Below are positions 52,828 to 63,195 of a DNA stretch of 64,000 nucleotides, piece after piece. The stretch is from Bacteroides caecigallinarum (GTDB taxonomy: Bacteria > Bacteroidota > Bacteroidia > Bacteroidales > Bacteroidaceae): NCBI RefSeq assembly GCF_021531075.1, contig NZ_JADYTJ010000003.1, forward strand, positions 1 to 64,000, in the 5' to 3' direction. The position numbers and the translations under genes were made by a program. The notes beneath the pieces are model-generated. The model did not search any database, had not been told where the DNA came from, and was given only the letters and a program-made list of their open reading frames with translations. Position 1 is the stretch's first letter. Each line of letters begins with the position of its first letter.

Positions 52828-54623
52828 TCAAAGTCAAGTTTTATCAGTTCATAATCCTTTGAGAAGTGTACGAAGAATACCTTACGGTTTATAAATCCTC
52901 CCCAGTTATTTACGCGTTCGAATTTGAAACCGGTCTGTATCGGGGTAACTTGTATTGAACCCAGATTTTCTTCCATTTTGTTTCCGTATTTCGACAAACC
53001 TTTAAGGAAGAAGTAGCCTGTATCATATCCCAGCATTCCGTATTTAGGGTAGATATTGGCCATGTCCTTGCTATACCAACGGCGATACGCTTGAGTGAAA
53101 TTTACAGCCGCAGGGAATAGATTGTTTGTATAGAATGACGAATAGAAGTATGTATCTATTTCATAGAAACTTGCCAGATAGTCGTTTGTGTATGTCTGCC
53201 ACTCAGGGTAACCGAATAAATTCATCTGGCAATTAGGCCTTTCCCGGCGTATTTGTGTCAGCTGAGGCAGGATTTTTACTAAAGCAGTGCTTTTTCCTGA
53301 TGTCGGTATGAATACGTTATTTTTCAGCGTGTCCATAACGGTTATTATCTCGTAGAAATTATCTGTAACTGTAAAGTCATGGTAACTTATTCCATTGTCT
53401 TTTAACTCAGCTTTCATGCCTTTTATAAATTCATCCTTTTCTCTATCACCATTGCCTGCATTTAGGAATATCACGTTACTGCCACTGAATTTACGGTTGA
53501 AATGTTCGTACACTTCAGAGTACAGATATGACTGAGGAGTGTTCACCTGATAGATGTGAGGATTATTGAATACCTGGTCTACTTTTGGAGCAAACGGTAT
53601 AACCAGACGAATATTGTTTTTGTCGGCAAAAGATGCCAAAGCATTAATGTCCTGTGTTTTTGCCGGTCCGAATATGATGTCCATATTCTTCATTTCCTTT
53701 TTGGCAAGTATACTGTTTAGGGTTGCCTCTCTTCCCTTTGTGTCGTAAGTATAAAGATCTATAGAAACACCCTGTTTTTTCAGGCTGTCTACAGCCATAA
53801 GGAAACCTTCGTAGTATTCCACCATTCTTATCTGTTCGTCCATGTTTGCACTTGTGCCAGCCATAAACGGAAGCATGATAGCAGCTTTTATAGTCTTTAT
53901 GTCTTTCTTGGAATCTTCAAGCTGATTGAAAATCTCTTCATTTGTAAGTTCTTTTGCTGTTGGCTCTGATTCTGTCTGTTGGGCCTTTATGTCATTTTTC
54001 CCATATGGAATGAATAAGAATGCGCCTTTTTTCAGTTTACCGTTTTTCAGTTCCGGATTGGCAGCAATAAGTTCTTCTTCGGTTATGCCGTATTCTCGGC
54101 TGATACTGAAGATAGTTTCTTTTCTTTCCACCTTGTGCATGTCCTTCCAGTCATTCATTTTCACTGTAGTCTCTTCTTTGGCAGTAGGCTTTGGAGTTTC
54201 TTTTTCCACTTTAGAAGCCTGCTGGACTGGAATTATAATAACCTGACCGCTACGGAAGTTCTCACTGCTTAGCCCTGGATTGGCTTCGCAAATGGCTTGG
54301 GTCGTGATATTGTATTTTACAGATAGACGATACAAGGTCTCGCCGGCCTGTATGGTATGAAATACAGGTTTTTCGGAGTTGGTTGTAGTAGCCTGTGGAA
54401 TTTTCAGTGCAGCTCCCTCTCGAATCTGTTTGTCGCTGCCAGGGTTCAGACTTACAATGTCGTTTATGCTTACATTGTACATGCTTGATATAGAGTATAG
54501 GCTTTGGCCTTTTGTTACTGTGTGTAGGAAATATCCGCTCTCGGCTGTCGCCTGAGCCATTACTTTGGTGCTGCTTCCGGCCATGATAGCCAATGCAAGA
54601 AATACAGATTGAATAAATTTCAT
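52824..54623 (-). CDS. LysM-containing periplasmic-binding-protein-like protein
   Basis: A 599-residue exported protein: signal peptide, then three LysM repeats of the YSISSMYNVSINDIVSLNPG type at residues ~33-78, ~87-130 and ~160-205, a linker, and a C-terminal ABC-type solute-binding fold (KTIKAAIMLPFMAGTSANMD; MNLFGYPEWQTYTNDYLASF). LysM binds peptidoglycan; the solute-binding part probably acts as a scaffold or sensor. Coupled to the barrel gene at 52144. Confidence 0.85.
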   Translation of the reverse strand: MKFIQSVFLALAIMAGSSTKVMAQATAESGYFLHTVTKGQSLYSISSMYNVSINDIVSLNPGSDKQIREGAALKIPQATTTNSEKPVFHTIQAGETLYRLSVKYNITTQAICEANPGLSSENFRSGQVIIIPVQQASKVEKETPKPTAKEETTVKMNDWKDMHKVERKETIFSISREYGITEEELIAANPELKNGKLKKGAFLFIPYGKNDIKAQQTESEPTAKELTNEEIFNQLEDSKKDIKTIKAAIMLPFMAGTSANMDEQIRMVEYYEGFLMAVDSLKKQGVSIDLYTYDTKGREATLNSILAKKEMKNMDIIFGPAKTQDINALASFADKNNIRLVIPFAPKVDQVFNNPHIYQVNTPQSYLYSEVYEHFNRKFSGSNVIFLNAGNGDREKDEFIKGMKAELKDNGISYHDFTVTDNFYEIITVMDTLKNNVFIPTSGKSTALVKILPQLTQIRRERPNCQMNLFGYPEWQTYTNDYLASFYEIDTYFYSSFYTNNLFPAAVNFTQAYRRWYSKDMANIYPKYGMLGYDTGYFFLKGLSKYGNKMEENLGSIQVTPIQTGFKFERVNNWGGFINRKVFFVHFSKDYELIKLDFE

Positions 54624-54670
54624 TTTTCAGCTATATGATTATTTACGGGCAAAAGTACGAAAAAAGCATT

Positions 54671-54678
54671 ATCTTTGC
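54671..54678 (+). promoter_or_regulatory. uvrA promoter -7 element
   Basis: TATCTTTG, 23 bases before the uvrA ATG. Confidence 0.6.
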
Positions 54679-54701
54679 AATGTTTCACTGAATATTAAGA
54701 T

Positions 54702-57533
54702 ATGACAGAAGGAAAAGAAACGATAAGCGTGCAGGGAGCACGTGTTCACAATCTGAAAAATATAGATGTCGAGATACCGCGAAACAGCCTTACAGTCATT
54801 ACGGGGCTTAGTGGAAGCGGTAAGTCGTCGCTTGCATTCGATACCATATTTGCCGAGGGACAGCGCAGGTATATAGAGACATTCTCTGCCTATGCCAGAA
54901 ACTTTCTCGGTGGAATGGAACGTCCTGATGTTGACAAGATTACAGGACTTAGTCCGGTTATTTCAATCGAGCAGAAGACTACAAACAAGAATCCGCGTTC
55001 CACTGTTGGTACTACTACCGAGATATACGATTATCTGCGCTTGCTTTATGCACGTGCAGCCACAGCATATTCCTATCTTTCGGGCGAGAAGATGGTGAAA
55101 TATACCGAAGAGCAAATTATAGAACTTATCAACCGAGATTATAAGGGAAAACGTATCTTTATACTTTCTCCGCTGGTGCGTACCCGTAAGGGACACTATA
55201 AGGAACTGTTCGAACAGGTTCGTAAGAAGGGATATCTTTATGTAAGGGTCGATGGCGAAGTGAAGGAAATCACTCATGGAATGAAGCTTGACAGATACAA
55301 GAACCATGATATAGAGGTTGTGGTGGACAAGACTATAGTGACAGAGAAAGAAGATAAAAGGCTGCGCCAGAGTGTGGCCACAGCCATGCGTCTTGGCGAC
55401 GGGCTGATAATGATTCTCGATGGTCAGACTGAAAGTGTTCGCCACTATAGCAAACGTCTGATGTGTCCGGTGACCGGACTTTCTTATAGAGAGCCTGCAC
55501 CCCACAATTTCTCTTTCAACTCTCCGCAGGGAGCCTGCCCGCGATGCAAGGGACTTGGATATGTCAATCTGATTGATGTTGACAAGGTTATACCGGACCG
55601 TTCTCTCTCTGTATATGAAGGGGCTATAGCACCGCTCGGCAAGTATAAGAATGCCATGATTTTCTGGCAACTCAGCGCATTGCTCGAGCGTCATGAGGCT
55701 ACACTGAAAACGCCTGTAAGCGAACTGCCTGACGATGCCATCAATGAGATTCTCTACGGTTGCGACGAGCGCCTGAAGATAGACAGTTCTCTTGTACACA
55801 CTTCGTCCGACTATTTTGTGGAGTACGAAGGTATAGTGAAATATATACAGATGATGCAGGAGAAGGATGCTTCGGCCACTGCTCAGAAATGGGCTGAACA
55901 GTTTGCCAAAACCGATGTCTGTCCTGAATGTAAAGGGATGAGGCTGAACAAGGAGGCTCTGCATTTCCGTCTGCACGACAAGAATATCTATGATTTGGCT
56001 TCGATGGATATAAACGAACTGTACGAATGGTTGCATGGCGTGGAGGATCATCTTGACAGCAAACAGAGGGTAATAGCGCAGGAAATTCTGAAAGAGATAC
56101 GTACCCGACTGAAATTCCTTCTTGATGTGGGACTGGAATATCTTTCTCTAAACCGAACATCTGTAAGCCTTTCAGGTGGTGAAAGCCAGCGTATCCGACT
56201 TGCCACACAGATTGGTTCGCAGCTTGTAAATGTGCTTTATATCCTCGACGAGCCGAGTATCGGACTTCATCAGAGAGATAATGTCCGGCTGATAAACTCC
56301 CTGAAAAGCCTAAGAGATATAGGCAATTCGGTGATAGTGGTAGAGCATGACAAGGACATGATGCTTGCATCGGATTACATAGTGGATATGGGACCGAAGG
56401 CCGGACGACTTGGTGGTGAAGTGGTGTTTGCCGGAACTCCTGAAGAGATGTTAAAGACTCACACCATGACATCGCAGTATCTGAACGGCGAGATGAAGAT
56501 AGAAGTTCCTGCCGGAAGGAGACCGGGCAACGGCAAGAAACTGTCTCTGTTCGGAGCCAAGGGAAACAATCTGAAAGGAGTGGATGTGGAATTTCCTTTG
56601 GGAACACTTATCTGTGTGACCGGTGTTTCCGGAAGCGGTAAGTCAACTCTTATCAACGATACTCTCCAGCCTATACTATCGCAGCATTTCTATCGCTCAC
56701 TTCAGGACCCTTTGCCGTACGACCGTATAGAAGGACTTGAGAATATAGATAAGGTGGTGAATGTGGACCAGTCGCCGCTTGGACGTACTCCGCGTTCAAA
56801 TCCTGCTACATATACCGGAGTGTTCTCAGATATAAGAAACCTGTTTGTAGGTCTGCCGGAAGCAAAGATACGTGGTTACAAGCCTGGACGTTTTTCGTTC
56901 AATGTAGCCGGAGGACGATGTGAGGCTTGCGGAGGAAACGGATATAAGACCATAGAAATGAACTTCCTGCCGGATGTGCTTGTGCCTTGCGAGGTATGTC
57001 ATGGAAAACGCTATAACCGTGAGACACTGGAAGTGAGATACAAAGGCAAGTCGATAGCCGATGTGCTTGATATGACCATAAACCGTGCTGTTGAGTTCTT
57101 CGAGAATGTCCCTCAGATACTGAACAAGATAAAGGTACTTCAGGAAGTAGGTTTGGGATATATCAAGTTGGGACAGCCCTCAACCACTCTTTCCGGTGGA
57201 GAGAGCCAGCGTGTGAAACTTGCTACCGAACTCTCGAAGAAAGATACAGGAAAGACTTTCTACATCCTTGACGAACCTACCACAGGATTGCATTTCGAGG
57301 ATATCCGTGTACTGATGAACGTACTCAACCGTCTGGTGGACAAAGGAAATACAGTCCTTGTGATAGAGCATAACCTTGATGTTATAAAGATGGCTGACTA
57401 TATCATCGACATGGGCCCTGAAGGCGGAAAGGGTGGAGGACAGTTGCTTTCGTGCGGAACACCTGAGGAAGTGGCTATGTCTGATAAAGGATATACACCT
57501 AAATTCCTTAAAGAAGAACTAAATCAGAAATAA
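54702..57533 (+). CDS. uvrA: Excinuclease ABC subunit A
   Basis: A 943-residue damage-recognition ATPase of nucleotide-excision repair. Two ABC modules: Walker [13 protein letters not shown] (near residue 36) and [12 protein letters not shown] (~645), signatures [16 protein letters not shown] and [16 protein letters not shown], and zinc fingers [10 protein letters not shown] and [10 protein letters not shown] with CEVCHGKRY. Full length with no odd features. Confidence 0.98.
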   Translation: MTEGKETISVQGARVHNLKNIDVEIPRNSLTVITGLSGSGKSSLAFDTIFAEGQRRYIETFSAYARNFLGGMERPDVDKITGLSPVISIEQKTTNKNPRSTVGTTTEIYDYLRLLYARAATAYSYLSGEKMVKYTEEQIIELINRDYKGKRIFILSPLVRTRKGHYKELFEQVRKKGYLYVRVDGEVKEITHGMKLDRYKNHDIEVVVDKTIVTEKEDKRLRQSVATAMRLGDGLIMILDGQTESVRHYSKRLMCPVTGLSYREPAPHNFSFNSPQGACPRCKGLGYVNLIDVDKVIPDRSLSVYEGAIAPLGKYKNAMIFWQLSALLERHEATLKTPVSELPDDAINEILYGCDERLKIDSSLVHTSSDYFVEYEGIVKYIQMMQEKDASATAQKWAEQFAKTDVCPECKGMRLNKEALHFRLHDKNIYDLASMDINELYEWLHGVEDHLDSKQRVIAQEILKEIRTRLKFLLDVGLEYLSLNRTSVSLSGGESQRIRLATQIGSQLVNVLYILDEPSIGLHQRDNVRLINSLKSLRDIGNSVIVVEHDKDMMLASDYIVDMGPKAGRLGGEVVFAGTPEEMLKTHTMTSQYLNGEMKIEVPAGRRPGNGKKLSLFGAKGNNLKGVDVEFPLGTLICVTGVSGSGKSTLINDTLQPILSQHFYRSLQDPLPYDRIEGLENIDKVVNVDQSPLGRTPRSNPATYTGVFSDIRNLFVGLPEAKIRGYKPGRFSFNVAGGRCEACGGNGYKTIEMNFLPDVLVPCEVCHGKRYNRETLEVRYKGKSIADVLDMTINRAVEFFENVPQILNKIKVLQEVGLGYIKLGQPSTTLSGGESQRVKLATELSKKDTGKTFYILDEPTTGLHFEDIRVLMNVLNRLVDKGNTVLVIEHNLDVIKMADYIIDMGPEGGKGGGQLLSCGTPEEVAMSDKGYTPKFLKEELNQK

Positions 57534-57569
57534 ATTGTTTAATCTATACAGACGTAATTATGAATGCTG

Positions 57570-57630
57570 TTTAACCAGCTTTTAAAAAGTATTTAAATAG
57601 CTTTTAAACGGCATTTAAACATTGTTTAAA
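57570..57630. repeat. TTTAAA-type array, period 11, six units
   Basis: TTTAA(A/C) cores start at 57570, 57581, 57592, 57603, 57614 and 57625, exactly 11 bases apart. It ends about 20 bases before the ybaK start codon. Same unit type as the array at 17373. Confidence 0.92.
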
Positions 57631-57649
57631 ATTATAACATTATAAAGTT

Positions 57650-58135
57650 ATGGCTAAAGAAAAAATATCCAAGACCAATGTGGCAAGACTGTTGGACAAG
57701 GATAAGATAAAATACGAACTCGTGCCATACGAGGTCGATGAGAATGATTTGAGTTGCGTGCATGTAGCCGCTACGCTCGGTGAGAATATAGAACAGGTAT
57801 TCAAGACACTTGTCCTTCATGGCGATAAGTCTGGATATTTCGTATGTGTGATTCCGGGAGAACATGAAATAGACTTGAAACTGGCAGCCAAGCTGTCCGG
57901 AAACAAGAAATGCGACCTTATCCCGATGAAAGAACTTCTTCCGCTTACGGGATATATTCGCGGTGGATGCTCGCCGATAGGTATGAAGAAACATTTCCCT
58001 ACATATATCCATCACACATGTAATGATTTCGATTATATCTATGTTAGTGCTGGAGTACGCGGATTGCAGGTTAAGATAGCTCCTGCAGATTTGATTAAGG
58101 TGAGCCGTGCGGAAGTCTGCACATTATTTGAGTGA
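57650..58135 (+). CDS. ybaK: Cys-tRNA(Pro)/Cys-tRNA(Cys) deacylase
   Basis: A 161-residue YbaK/EbsC-type trans-editing enzyme. It hydrolyses mischarged aminoacyl-tRNA, classically Cys-tRNA(Pro). The segment LVLHGDKSGYFVCVIPGEHE and KLSGNKKCDLIPMKE match the family, with the active-site glycines in LTGYIRGGCSPIGMKK. Complete. Confidence 0.92.
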   Translation: MAKEKISKTNVARLLDKDKIKYELVPYEVDENDLSCVHVAATLGENIEQVFKTLVLHGDKSGYFVCVIPGEHEIDLKLAAKLSGNKKCDLIPMKELLPLTGYIRGGCSPIGMKKHFPTYIHHTCNDFDYIYVSAGVRGLQVKIAPADLIKVSRAEVCTLFE

Positions 58136-58182
58136 TGTGTTTCAAACCTGACATAACCTGATGTGCTCATGTCTCTGGCTTC

Positions 58183-58270
58183 AAACTATAGTTTTACGCA
58201 CTTCAAACTACAGTTTTACGCATTACAAACAATAGTTTTACGCACTGCACACTACAGTTTTACGTAAAAA
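58183..58270. repeat. CAAACTATAGTTTTACGC array, period 22, four units
   Basis: Units start at 58183, 58205, 58227 and 58249. The first contains the perfect palindrome AAACTATAGTTT; the others differ in 1-2 bases. It ends 55 bases upstream of the antiporter start codon. Confidence 0.92.
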
Positions 58271-58324
58271 ACGAACAGTTGTTTTTCCTATTTTTTATAA
58301 TAACCATAATTAAAAACTATAACA

Positions 58325-59776
58325 ATGATATTTACAGCAGAGAATATCCTTTTGATAGGATCGGTACTTATTTTCACCAGTATATTGATAAGCAAGACTG
58401 GTTATCGTTTCGGAATACCTACGTTGTTGCTTTTCCTCCTTGTCGGAATGCTGTTCGGTAGCGATGGATTAGGGTTGCAGTTCAACAGTGCCGAAGATGC
58501 CCAGTTCATAGGAATGATGGCACTCAGTATCATTCTTTTTACCGGAGGTATGGAGACTAAGTTCACAGACATTAAGCCTGTTCTTAAAGAAGGTATAGTT
58601 CTTTCTACCGTAGGAGTTCTTCTGACGACTTTACTTACCGGACTGTTTATCTTCTATATTTCGGGATGGAACAGCACGAATATCGAGCTGACATTCATGG
58701 TATCGCTGCTTCTGGCGGCTACAATGTCATCTACCGATTCAGCCTCTGTGTTCAGTCTTCTTCGTTCGCAGAAAATGAATCTAAAGGAAAACCTTCGTCC
58801 TATGCTGGAGTTGGAAAGTGGAAGTAACGACCCTATGGCATATATGCTTACTATAGTTCTGATTCAGGTTATTTCAAGCGGCAGTTCTCTCAGTATTGGT
58901 CTTCTGATTAAAGACTTGTTTGTGCAGTTTCTTATAGGTGGTGCTTTGGGATATTCCATGGGACGATTCATGTCGTGGCTAACCAATAAGATAGGACTGT
59001 CAAATTCATCTCTTTATTCCATACTTCTTCTCAGTATGGTTTTCATCACTTTTACGGCTACAGATATGCTGAAAGGAAATGGCTATCTGGCAGTTTACAT
59101 TGCAGGTGTTGTGGTAGGCAACATGAAACTGTCATATCGAAAGGAGATAAATACATTTATGAATGGTCTCACATGGCTGTTTCAGATTATAATGTTCATT
59201 ACTTTGGGATTGTTGGTAAACCCTCATGAGATGCTTGATACGGCTGTAGTTGCATTGCTTATCGGTGTGTTTATGATTGTAGTTGCGCGTCCGTTGAGTG
59301 TATTTGCATGCCTGCTTCCTTTCAGAAAAATAAGTACCAAGGCGAAACTTTTTGTGTCGTGGGTAGGATTGCGCGGTGCTGTGCCTATCATATTTGCCAC
59401 ATACCCTGTTATTGCGAATATCGAGGGTTCGAACCAGCTTTTCAATATAGTGTTCTTCATCACTTTGCTTTCACTCGTTATTCAGGGCATGACAATATCT
59501 TCAGTGGCACGCTGGCTTAAACTTGACTTGCCTTTGGAGAAGGAAGGAAACGAGTTTGGAGTGGAATTACCTGACGAGATAGATTCGCAGCTGCATGATA
59601 TTACTCTCAATGAAGAAATGTTGGTACACGGTAACCGTCTGGCTGATATGAATATTCCTAAGGGGTCGCTAGTGATGCTCATCAAACGCGGAAACGAGTT
59701 CCTGATTCCGAACGGACAGATGGAACTGCATGTAGGTGACAAATTATTGTTTATAACGGAGAATACGAAAGATTAA
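58325..59776 (+). CDS. CPA1-type cation/proton antiporter (NhaP2/YvgP-like)
   Basis: A 483-residue protein with ~12 membrane helices and a C-terminal TrkA_C-like domain (ITLNEEMLVHGNRLADMNIP to GDKLLFIT). The core LLLAATMSSTDSASVFSLLR and ELESGSNDPMAYMLT carries the two conserved acidic residues of CPA1 antiporters. It probably exchanges K+ or Na+ for protons, gated by a cytoplasmic regulatory domain. It is the first gene of a run with EFR1 ferredoxin after 9 bases. Confidence 0.92.
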   Translation: MIFTAENILLIGSVLIFTSILISKTGYRFGIPTLLLFLLVGMLFGSDGLGLQFNSAEDAQFIGMMALSIILFTGGMETKFTDIKPVLKEGIVLSTVGVLLTTLLTGLFIFYISGWNSTNIELTFMVSLLLAATMSSTDSASVFSLLRSQKMNLKENLRPMLELESGSNDPMAYMLTIVLIQVISSGSSLSIGLLIKDLFVQFLIGGALGYSMGRFMSWLTNKIGLSNSSLYSILLLSMVFITFTATDMLKGNGYLAVYIAGVVVGNMKLSYRKEINTFMNGLTWLFQIIMFITLGLLVNPHEMLDTAVVALLIGVFMIVVARPLSVFACLLPFRKISTKAKLFVSWVGLRGAVPIIFATYPVIANIEGSNQLFNIVFFITLLSLVIQGMTISSVARWLKLDLPLEKEGNEFGVELPDEIDSQLHDITLNEEMLVHGNRLADMNIPKGSLVMLIKRGNEFLIPNGQMELHVGDKLLFITENTKD

Positions 59777-59785
59777 ATTTAAAAT

Positions 59786-60577
59786 ATGGTATTTTATTTT
59801 TCAGCTACAGGCAATTCTTTATGGGTTGCACAATACATATCCAATGCTTTCAATGAACCTTTATGTGAAGTCTCCGGGTTTATACGGAAACATTCGGCTG
59901 AAGGTCTGAGATATACATTGCGTGATGAGGCGGAAATGTTGTTTTTCGTATTCCCTGTACATTCCTGGGGACCGGCATTGGTCATGCTGCATTTTATCAG
60001 GGAGTTACAGTTGTCCGGATTGAAAGGAAACTGTGTATTCGCCATTGGTACATGTGGTGACGATTGTGGATATACAGACCGGATAGTGCGTAAGGAACTT
60101 GCAGATAAATGTATTCCTCTGGAAGCCTTCTTTTCTCTGAAAATGCCAAATAACTATATTCTTATGCGTGGTTTCGGTGTAGATCCTGAGCCGGTGAAGG
60201 ATGAAAAACTTGCTATGGCTCCAAGTAGTATGGAACAGATTGTAAAAGCTATAAATACACGTAGTTATTCTGAATCTCAGATTCTCCGTACAGGAATGTC
60301 GTGGCTGAAGAGTTATGTGGTCTATCCTGTATTTAAGAGATTTGTTATAGGCAGGCAGTCTTTTCGGAGTACTGATGCGTGTATTTCTTGCGGACTGTGC
60401 GCTAAAGTCTGTCCAACAGGTACGATAGTTATGCAGAACGGCAAACCGGTATGGCAAGGAAAGGATTGTGTACAGTGTACGGCATGCATACACCGTTGTC
60501 CGGCTAAGGCTATTGAGTTTGGCAAGGTGTCGGTGGGTAAGGGAAGATATGTTCATCCGGTACTTGCAGGAAAATGA
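59786..60577 (+). CDS. EFR1-type flavodoxin-ferredoxin protein
   Basis: A 263-residue protein combining a flavodoxin-like N-terminal domain (YFSATGNSLWVAQYIS) with two 4Fe-4S motifs at the C-terminus: CISCGLCAKVCP and CVQCTACIHRCP. This is the EFR1 family architecture; it is an electron-transfer protein. Its redox partner is unknown. Confidence 0.9.
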   Translation: MVFYFSATGNSLWVAQYISNAFNEPLCEVSGFIRKHSAEGLRYTLRDEAEMLFFVFPVHSWGPALVMLHFIRELQLSGLKGNCVFAIGTCGDDCGYTDRIVRKELADKCIPLEAFFSLKMPNNYILMRGFGVDPEPVKDEKLAMAPSSMEQIVKAINTRSYSESQILRTGMSWLKSYVVYPVFKRFVIGRQSFRSTDACISCGLCAKVCPTGTIVMQNGKPVWQGKDCVQCTACIHRCPAKAIEFGKVSVGKGRYVHPVLAGK

Positions 60578-60603
60578 TAATAAATAAACCATAAACTATA
60601 GAT

Positions 60604-61785
60604 ATGAATAACACATTGAAAAGCGACAGAATAGAAGTTGTCGATGCCTTACGAGGTGTTGCATTGTTTGCAATAGTGATTTTACATTGCTTTGAGCATT
60701 ATAATCTTTATTATATGCCGGATTGTCAGCCTCATTGGCTTACGGCTCTTGATAAAGGGGTTTGGGATACGGTATGGTTCTTGTTTGGAGGAAAAGCCTT
60801 TTCCACTTTTTCTCTTCTTTTTGGACTTAGCTTTTTTATTCAGTTTGATAATGCAAAAAAACGTGGACTTCCTTTCCGGTGGAGATTTGTGTGGAGAATG
60901 ATCCTTTTGATGCTTTTTTCTCAGCTTCATTCCTTATTTTATAACGGGGATATTCTTTTGTTGTATTCCGTTATGGGAATTTTCCTTGTATCAGTATCAG
61001 GTCTTTCCACAAAATCTGTGCTTATATTGGCTTCGGTTATGATTATGCAGCCTGTTGAATGGATAAGGCTGATTTGTATCGGATGCGATATTCCTTTTCT
61101 GGAATATGGGAATAACTGGGTAGTGTATGGTAATCTGGCAAAGCCTGTAATGGAGTCCGGTAGTTTCCTGGAAATTCTGAGGTCAAATATCACCGACGGG
61201 CAGTTGTATGGTAATTTATGGCAGATAGAAAACGGTCGTGTTTTTCAAATAGGAGGACTGTTTCTGTTTGGAATGGCAGCGGGAAGGCTTTCTTTATTCA
61301 AGAAATCTGATTATTCTGTCATGATATGGAAAAAAGTATTGTTGTGGTCTGTAAGCCTGTTTGTAGTTTTCAATATAATCAAGATGACATATCCGGAAAT
61401 GGTAGCCGGTAATGAAGCTCTAATGGTACCGTTGAATATTGCAGTACCGTCTATATGCAACTTTCTTTTTATGGCATTGCTGGTTTCATTCTTTGTTTTG
61501 ATATGGTGGTTCGGAGCAGGAAACGGATATAGATTCCAACGTATATTTATCCCTTATGGGAAAATGAGTCTGACAAACTATATTGTGCAGTCAATAATAG
61601 GTGTGTCTTTATTTTATGGCTTCGGCTTGGGATTATATAAATATACAGGAGCAACTTCGTGCTTGGTTATAGCGATATTTGTATTTATGATACAGTTGTC
61701 ATTTAGCAGGTGGTGGCTTTCATCTCACAGAAATGGACCGTTGGAGTGGATATGGAAGAAACTTACATGGATTACTCTCAAGTAA
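60604..61785 (+). CDS. DUF418-family membrane protein
   Basis: A 393-residue membrane protein with about 10 helices. The start RIEVVDALRGVALFAIVILH and the C-terminal IPYGKMSLTNYIVQSIIG are typical of the DUF418 family, related to acyltransferase-like membrane proteins of unknown function. Starts 26 bases after the EFR1 gene. Confidence 0.87.
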   Translation: MNNTLKSDRIEVVDALRGVALFAIVILHCFEHYNLYYMPDCQPHWLTALDKGVWDTVWFLFGGKAFSTFSLLFGLSFFIQFDNAKKRGLPFRWRFVWRMILLMLFSQLHSLFYNGDILLLYSVMGIFLVSVSGLSTKSVLILASVMIMQPVEWIRLICIGCDIPFLEYGNNWVVYGNLAKPVMESGSFLEILRSNITDGQLYGNLWQIENGRVFQIGGLFLFGMAAGRLSLFKKSDYSVMIWKKVLLWSVSLFVVFNIIKMTYPEMVAGNEALMVPLNIAVPSICNFLFMALLVSFFVLIWWFGAGNGYRFQRIFIPYGKMSLTNYIVQSIIGVSLFYGFGLGLYKYTGATSCLVIAIFVFMIQLSFSRWWLSSHRNGPLEWIWKKLTWITLK

Positions 61786-61824
61786 TGAATATTGTATTTA
61801 ATAATTATATAAGCTTTTAAAGAA

Positions 61825-62412
61825 ATGACTGAAAAGGAAAAATGCCATAAAGGGCTGCTCTATGATGCTAATTACGATGAAGAACTGTTACGTGAGAGGG
61901 CAGTATGTAAAGATTTATGCTATGAATATAACTCTTTGAGACCGTCAATGATTGCCGAACGTACTGAAATAATACGACGACTGTTCGGAAAAACGAGAAA
62001 TAACTTTCTGATAGAGCAGCCTTTTTATTGCGACTATGGCTATAATATCGAAATAGGTGAGAACTTCTATATGAATGTGAATTGCGTCATCCTCGATGGT
62101 GCAAAGGTGACATTTGGTGACAATGTATTTGTCGCTCCTAATTGTGGCTTCTATTCGGCAGGTCATCCTCTTGATGCTGAGAAAAGAAACGCTGGACTGG
62201 AGTATGCTTTTTCTATAACGGTAGGTAACAATGTGTGGATAGGAGCGAACGTGACGGTCCTGCCAGGAGTGTCAATAGGAGATGATGCGGTGATAGGAGC
62301 TGGAAGCGTAGTTACGAAAAACATTCCTTCGGGAGTTCTGGCTGCCGGTAATCCTTGCATGATTATTCGTGAACTGACTGAAGACGATAAAAACAAATAC
62401 AAAATGGAATAA
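61825..62412 (+). CDS. Sugar O-acetyltransferase (maltose-acetyltransferase-like)
   Basis: A 195-residue left-handed beta-helix acetyltransferase. An N-terminal mac domain (KGLLYDANYDEELLRERAVC) precedes the repeats; the catalytic His is in FYSAGHPLDAEKRN, and the end SGVLAAGNPCMIIRELTEDD is typical. Presumably acetylates a sugar hydroxyl. A paralogue is at 4880. Confidence 0.92.
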   Translation: MTEKEKCHKGLLYDANYDEELLRERAVCKDLCYEYNSLRPSMIAERTEIIRRLFGKTRNNFLIEQPFYCDYGYNIEIGENFYMNVNCVILDGAKVTFGDNVFVAPNCGFYSAGHPLDAEKRNAGLEYAFSITVGNNVWIGANVTVLPGVSIGDDAVIGAGSVVTKNIPSGVLAAGNPCMIIRELTEDDKNKYKME

Positions 62413-62432
62413 ACACATAAAGCATTATAAGT

Positions 62433-63089
62433 ATGAAGAAACTGATTTTAAGCTTGTTTGGAATGATGTCTCTTTCGTCGGTATCGGCACAGAGTCTGGA
62501 GAAAATGAACTGGTTTAATGAACCGGAAAGTTGGGAGATAAAGGACAGTAAAACCATGACAATGTTCGTTACTCCTCAGAGTGACTATTGGCGTATATCT
62601 CATTATGGTTTTACAGTAGATGACGCTCCTTTCTATTATGCTACGTACGGCGGTGAGTTTGAAGCAAAAGTAAAGGTGTCAGGAGAATACAAGACGCGAT
62701 TTGATCAGGCCGGTATAATGTTGAGGATAGATCATGAGAATTATATCAAGGCAGGAATAGAATTTGTCGATGGCAAGTACAATCTTAGTACAGTGGTTAC
62801 TCATAAGACATCCGACTGGAGTGTCATTACTCTTGACAAACCTGTTCCTTATATCTGGATTAAGGCTGTGAGAAGACTTGATGCCGTAGAAGTGTTCTAT
62901 TCTTTCGATGACAAGGAATACACCATGATGCGCAATGCGTGGATGCAGGACAATGTTCCGATGAAGGTTGGCATTATGGCTGCATCACCGGACGGAAACG
63001 GATTTGAAGCCAAATTCGAGAACTTTACAGTTAAACATCTTCCGGATATGCGCAGACAGGAATGGCTGAAAAAGAATTCGGCTGAATAA
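62433..63089 (+). CDS. Secreted DUF1349-family protein
   Basis: A 218-residue secreted protein with a signal peptide (LILSLFGMMSLSSVSAQ). The rest follows the DUF1349 family, a concanavalin-like beta-sandwich (AGIMLRIDHENYIKAGIEFV; VGIMAASPDGNGFEAKFENF). Some members bind or act on carbohydrates; function here unknown. Confidence 0.88.
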   Translation: MKKLILSLFGMMSLSSVSAQSLEKMNWFNEPESWEIKDSKTMTMFVTPQSDYWRISHYGFTVDDAPFYYATYGGEFEAKVKVSGEYKTRFDQAGIMLRIDHENYIKAGIEFVDGKYNLSTVVTHKTSDWSVITLDKPVPYIWIKAVRRLDAVEVFYSFDDKEYTMMRNAWMQDNVPMKVGIMAASPDGNGFEAKFENFTVKHLPDMRRQEWLKKNSAE

Positions 63090-63119
63090 TAAATTTACAT
63101 AACAAATGTTATAATATAA

Positions 63120-63171
63120 ATAATTGGCAGAATTAATCATTCAGATGCTTAATTTTGTCAATTATTTTTTT
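63120..63171 (+). terminator. Terminator after the DUF1349 gene
   Basis: Imperfect stem of AATTGGCAGAATTAA with TTAATTTTGTCAATT followed by seven T. Confidence 0.75.
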
Positions 63172-63195
63172 GTGTCCTTTTAAGTAAAAACATAT

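Noticed and set aside
54963-56607. Long minus-strand frames opposite uvrA (to 362 and 288 codons)
   Set aside because: They are shadows of a certain gene, with cysteine- and histidine-rich translation and no homology; codon bias explains them.
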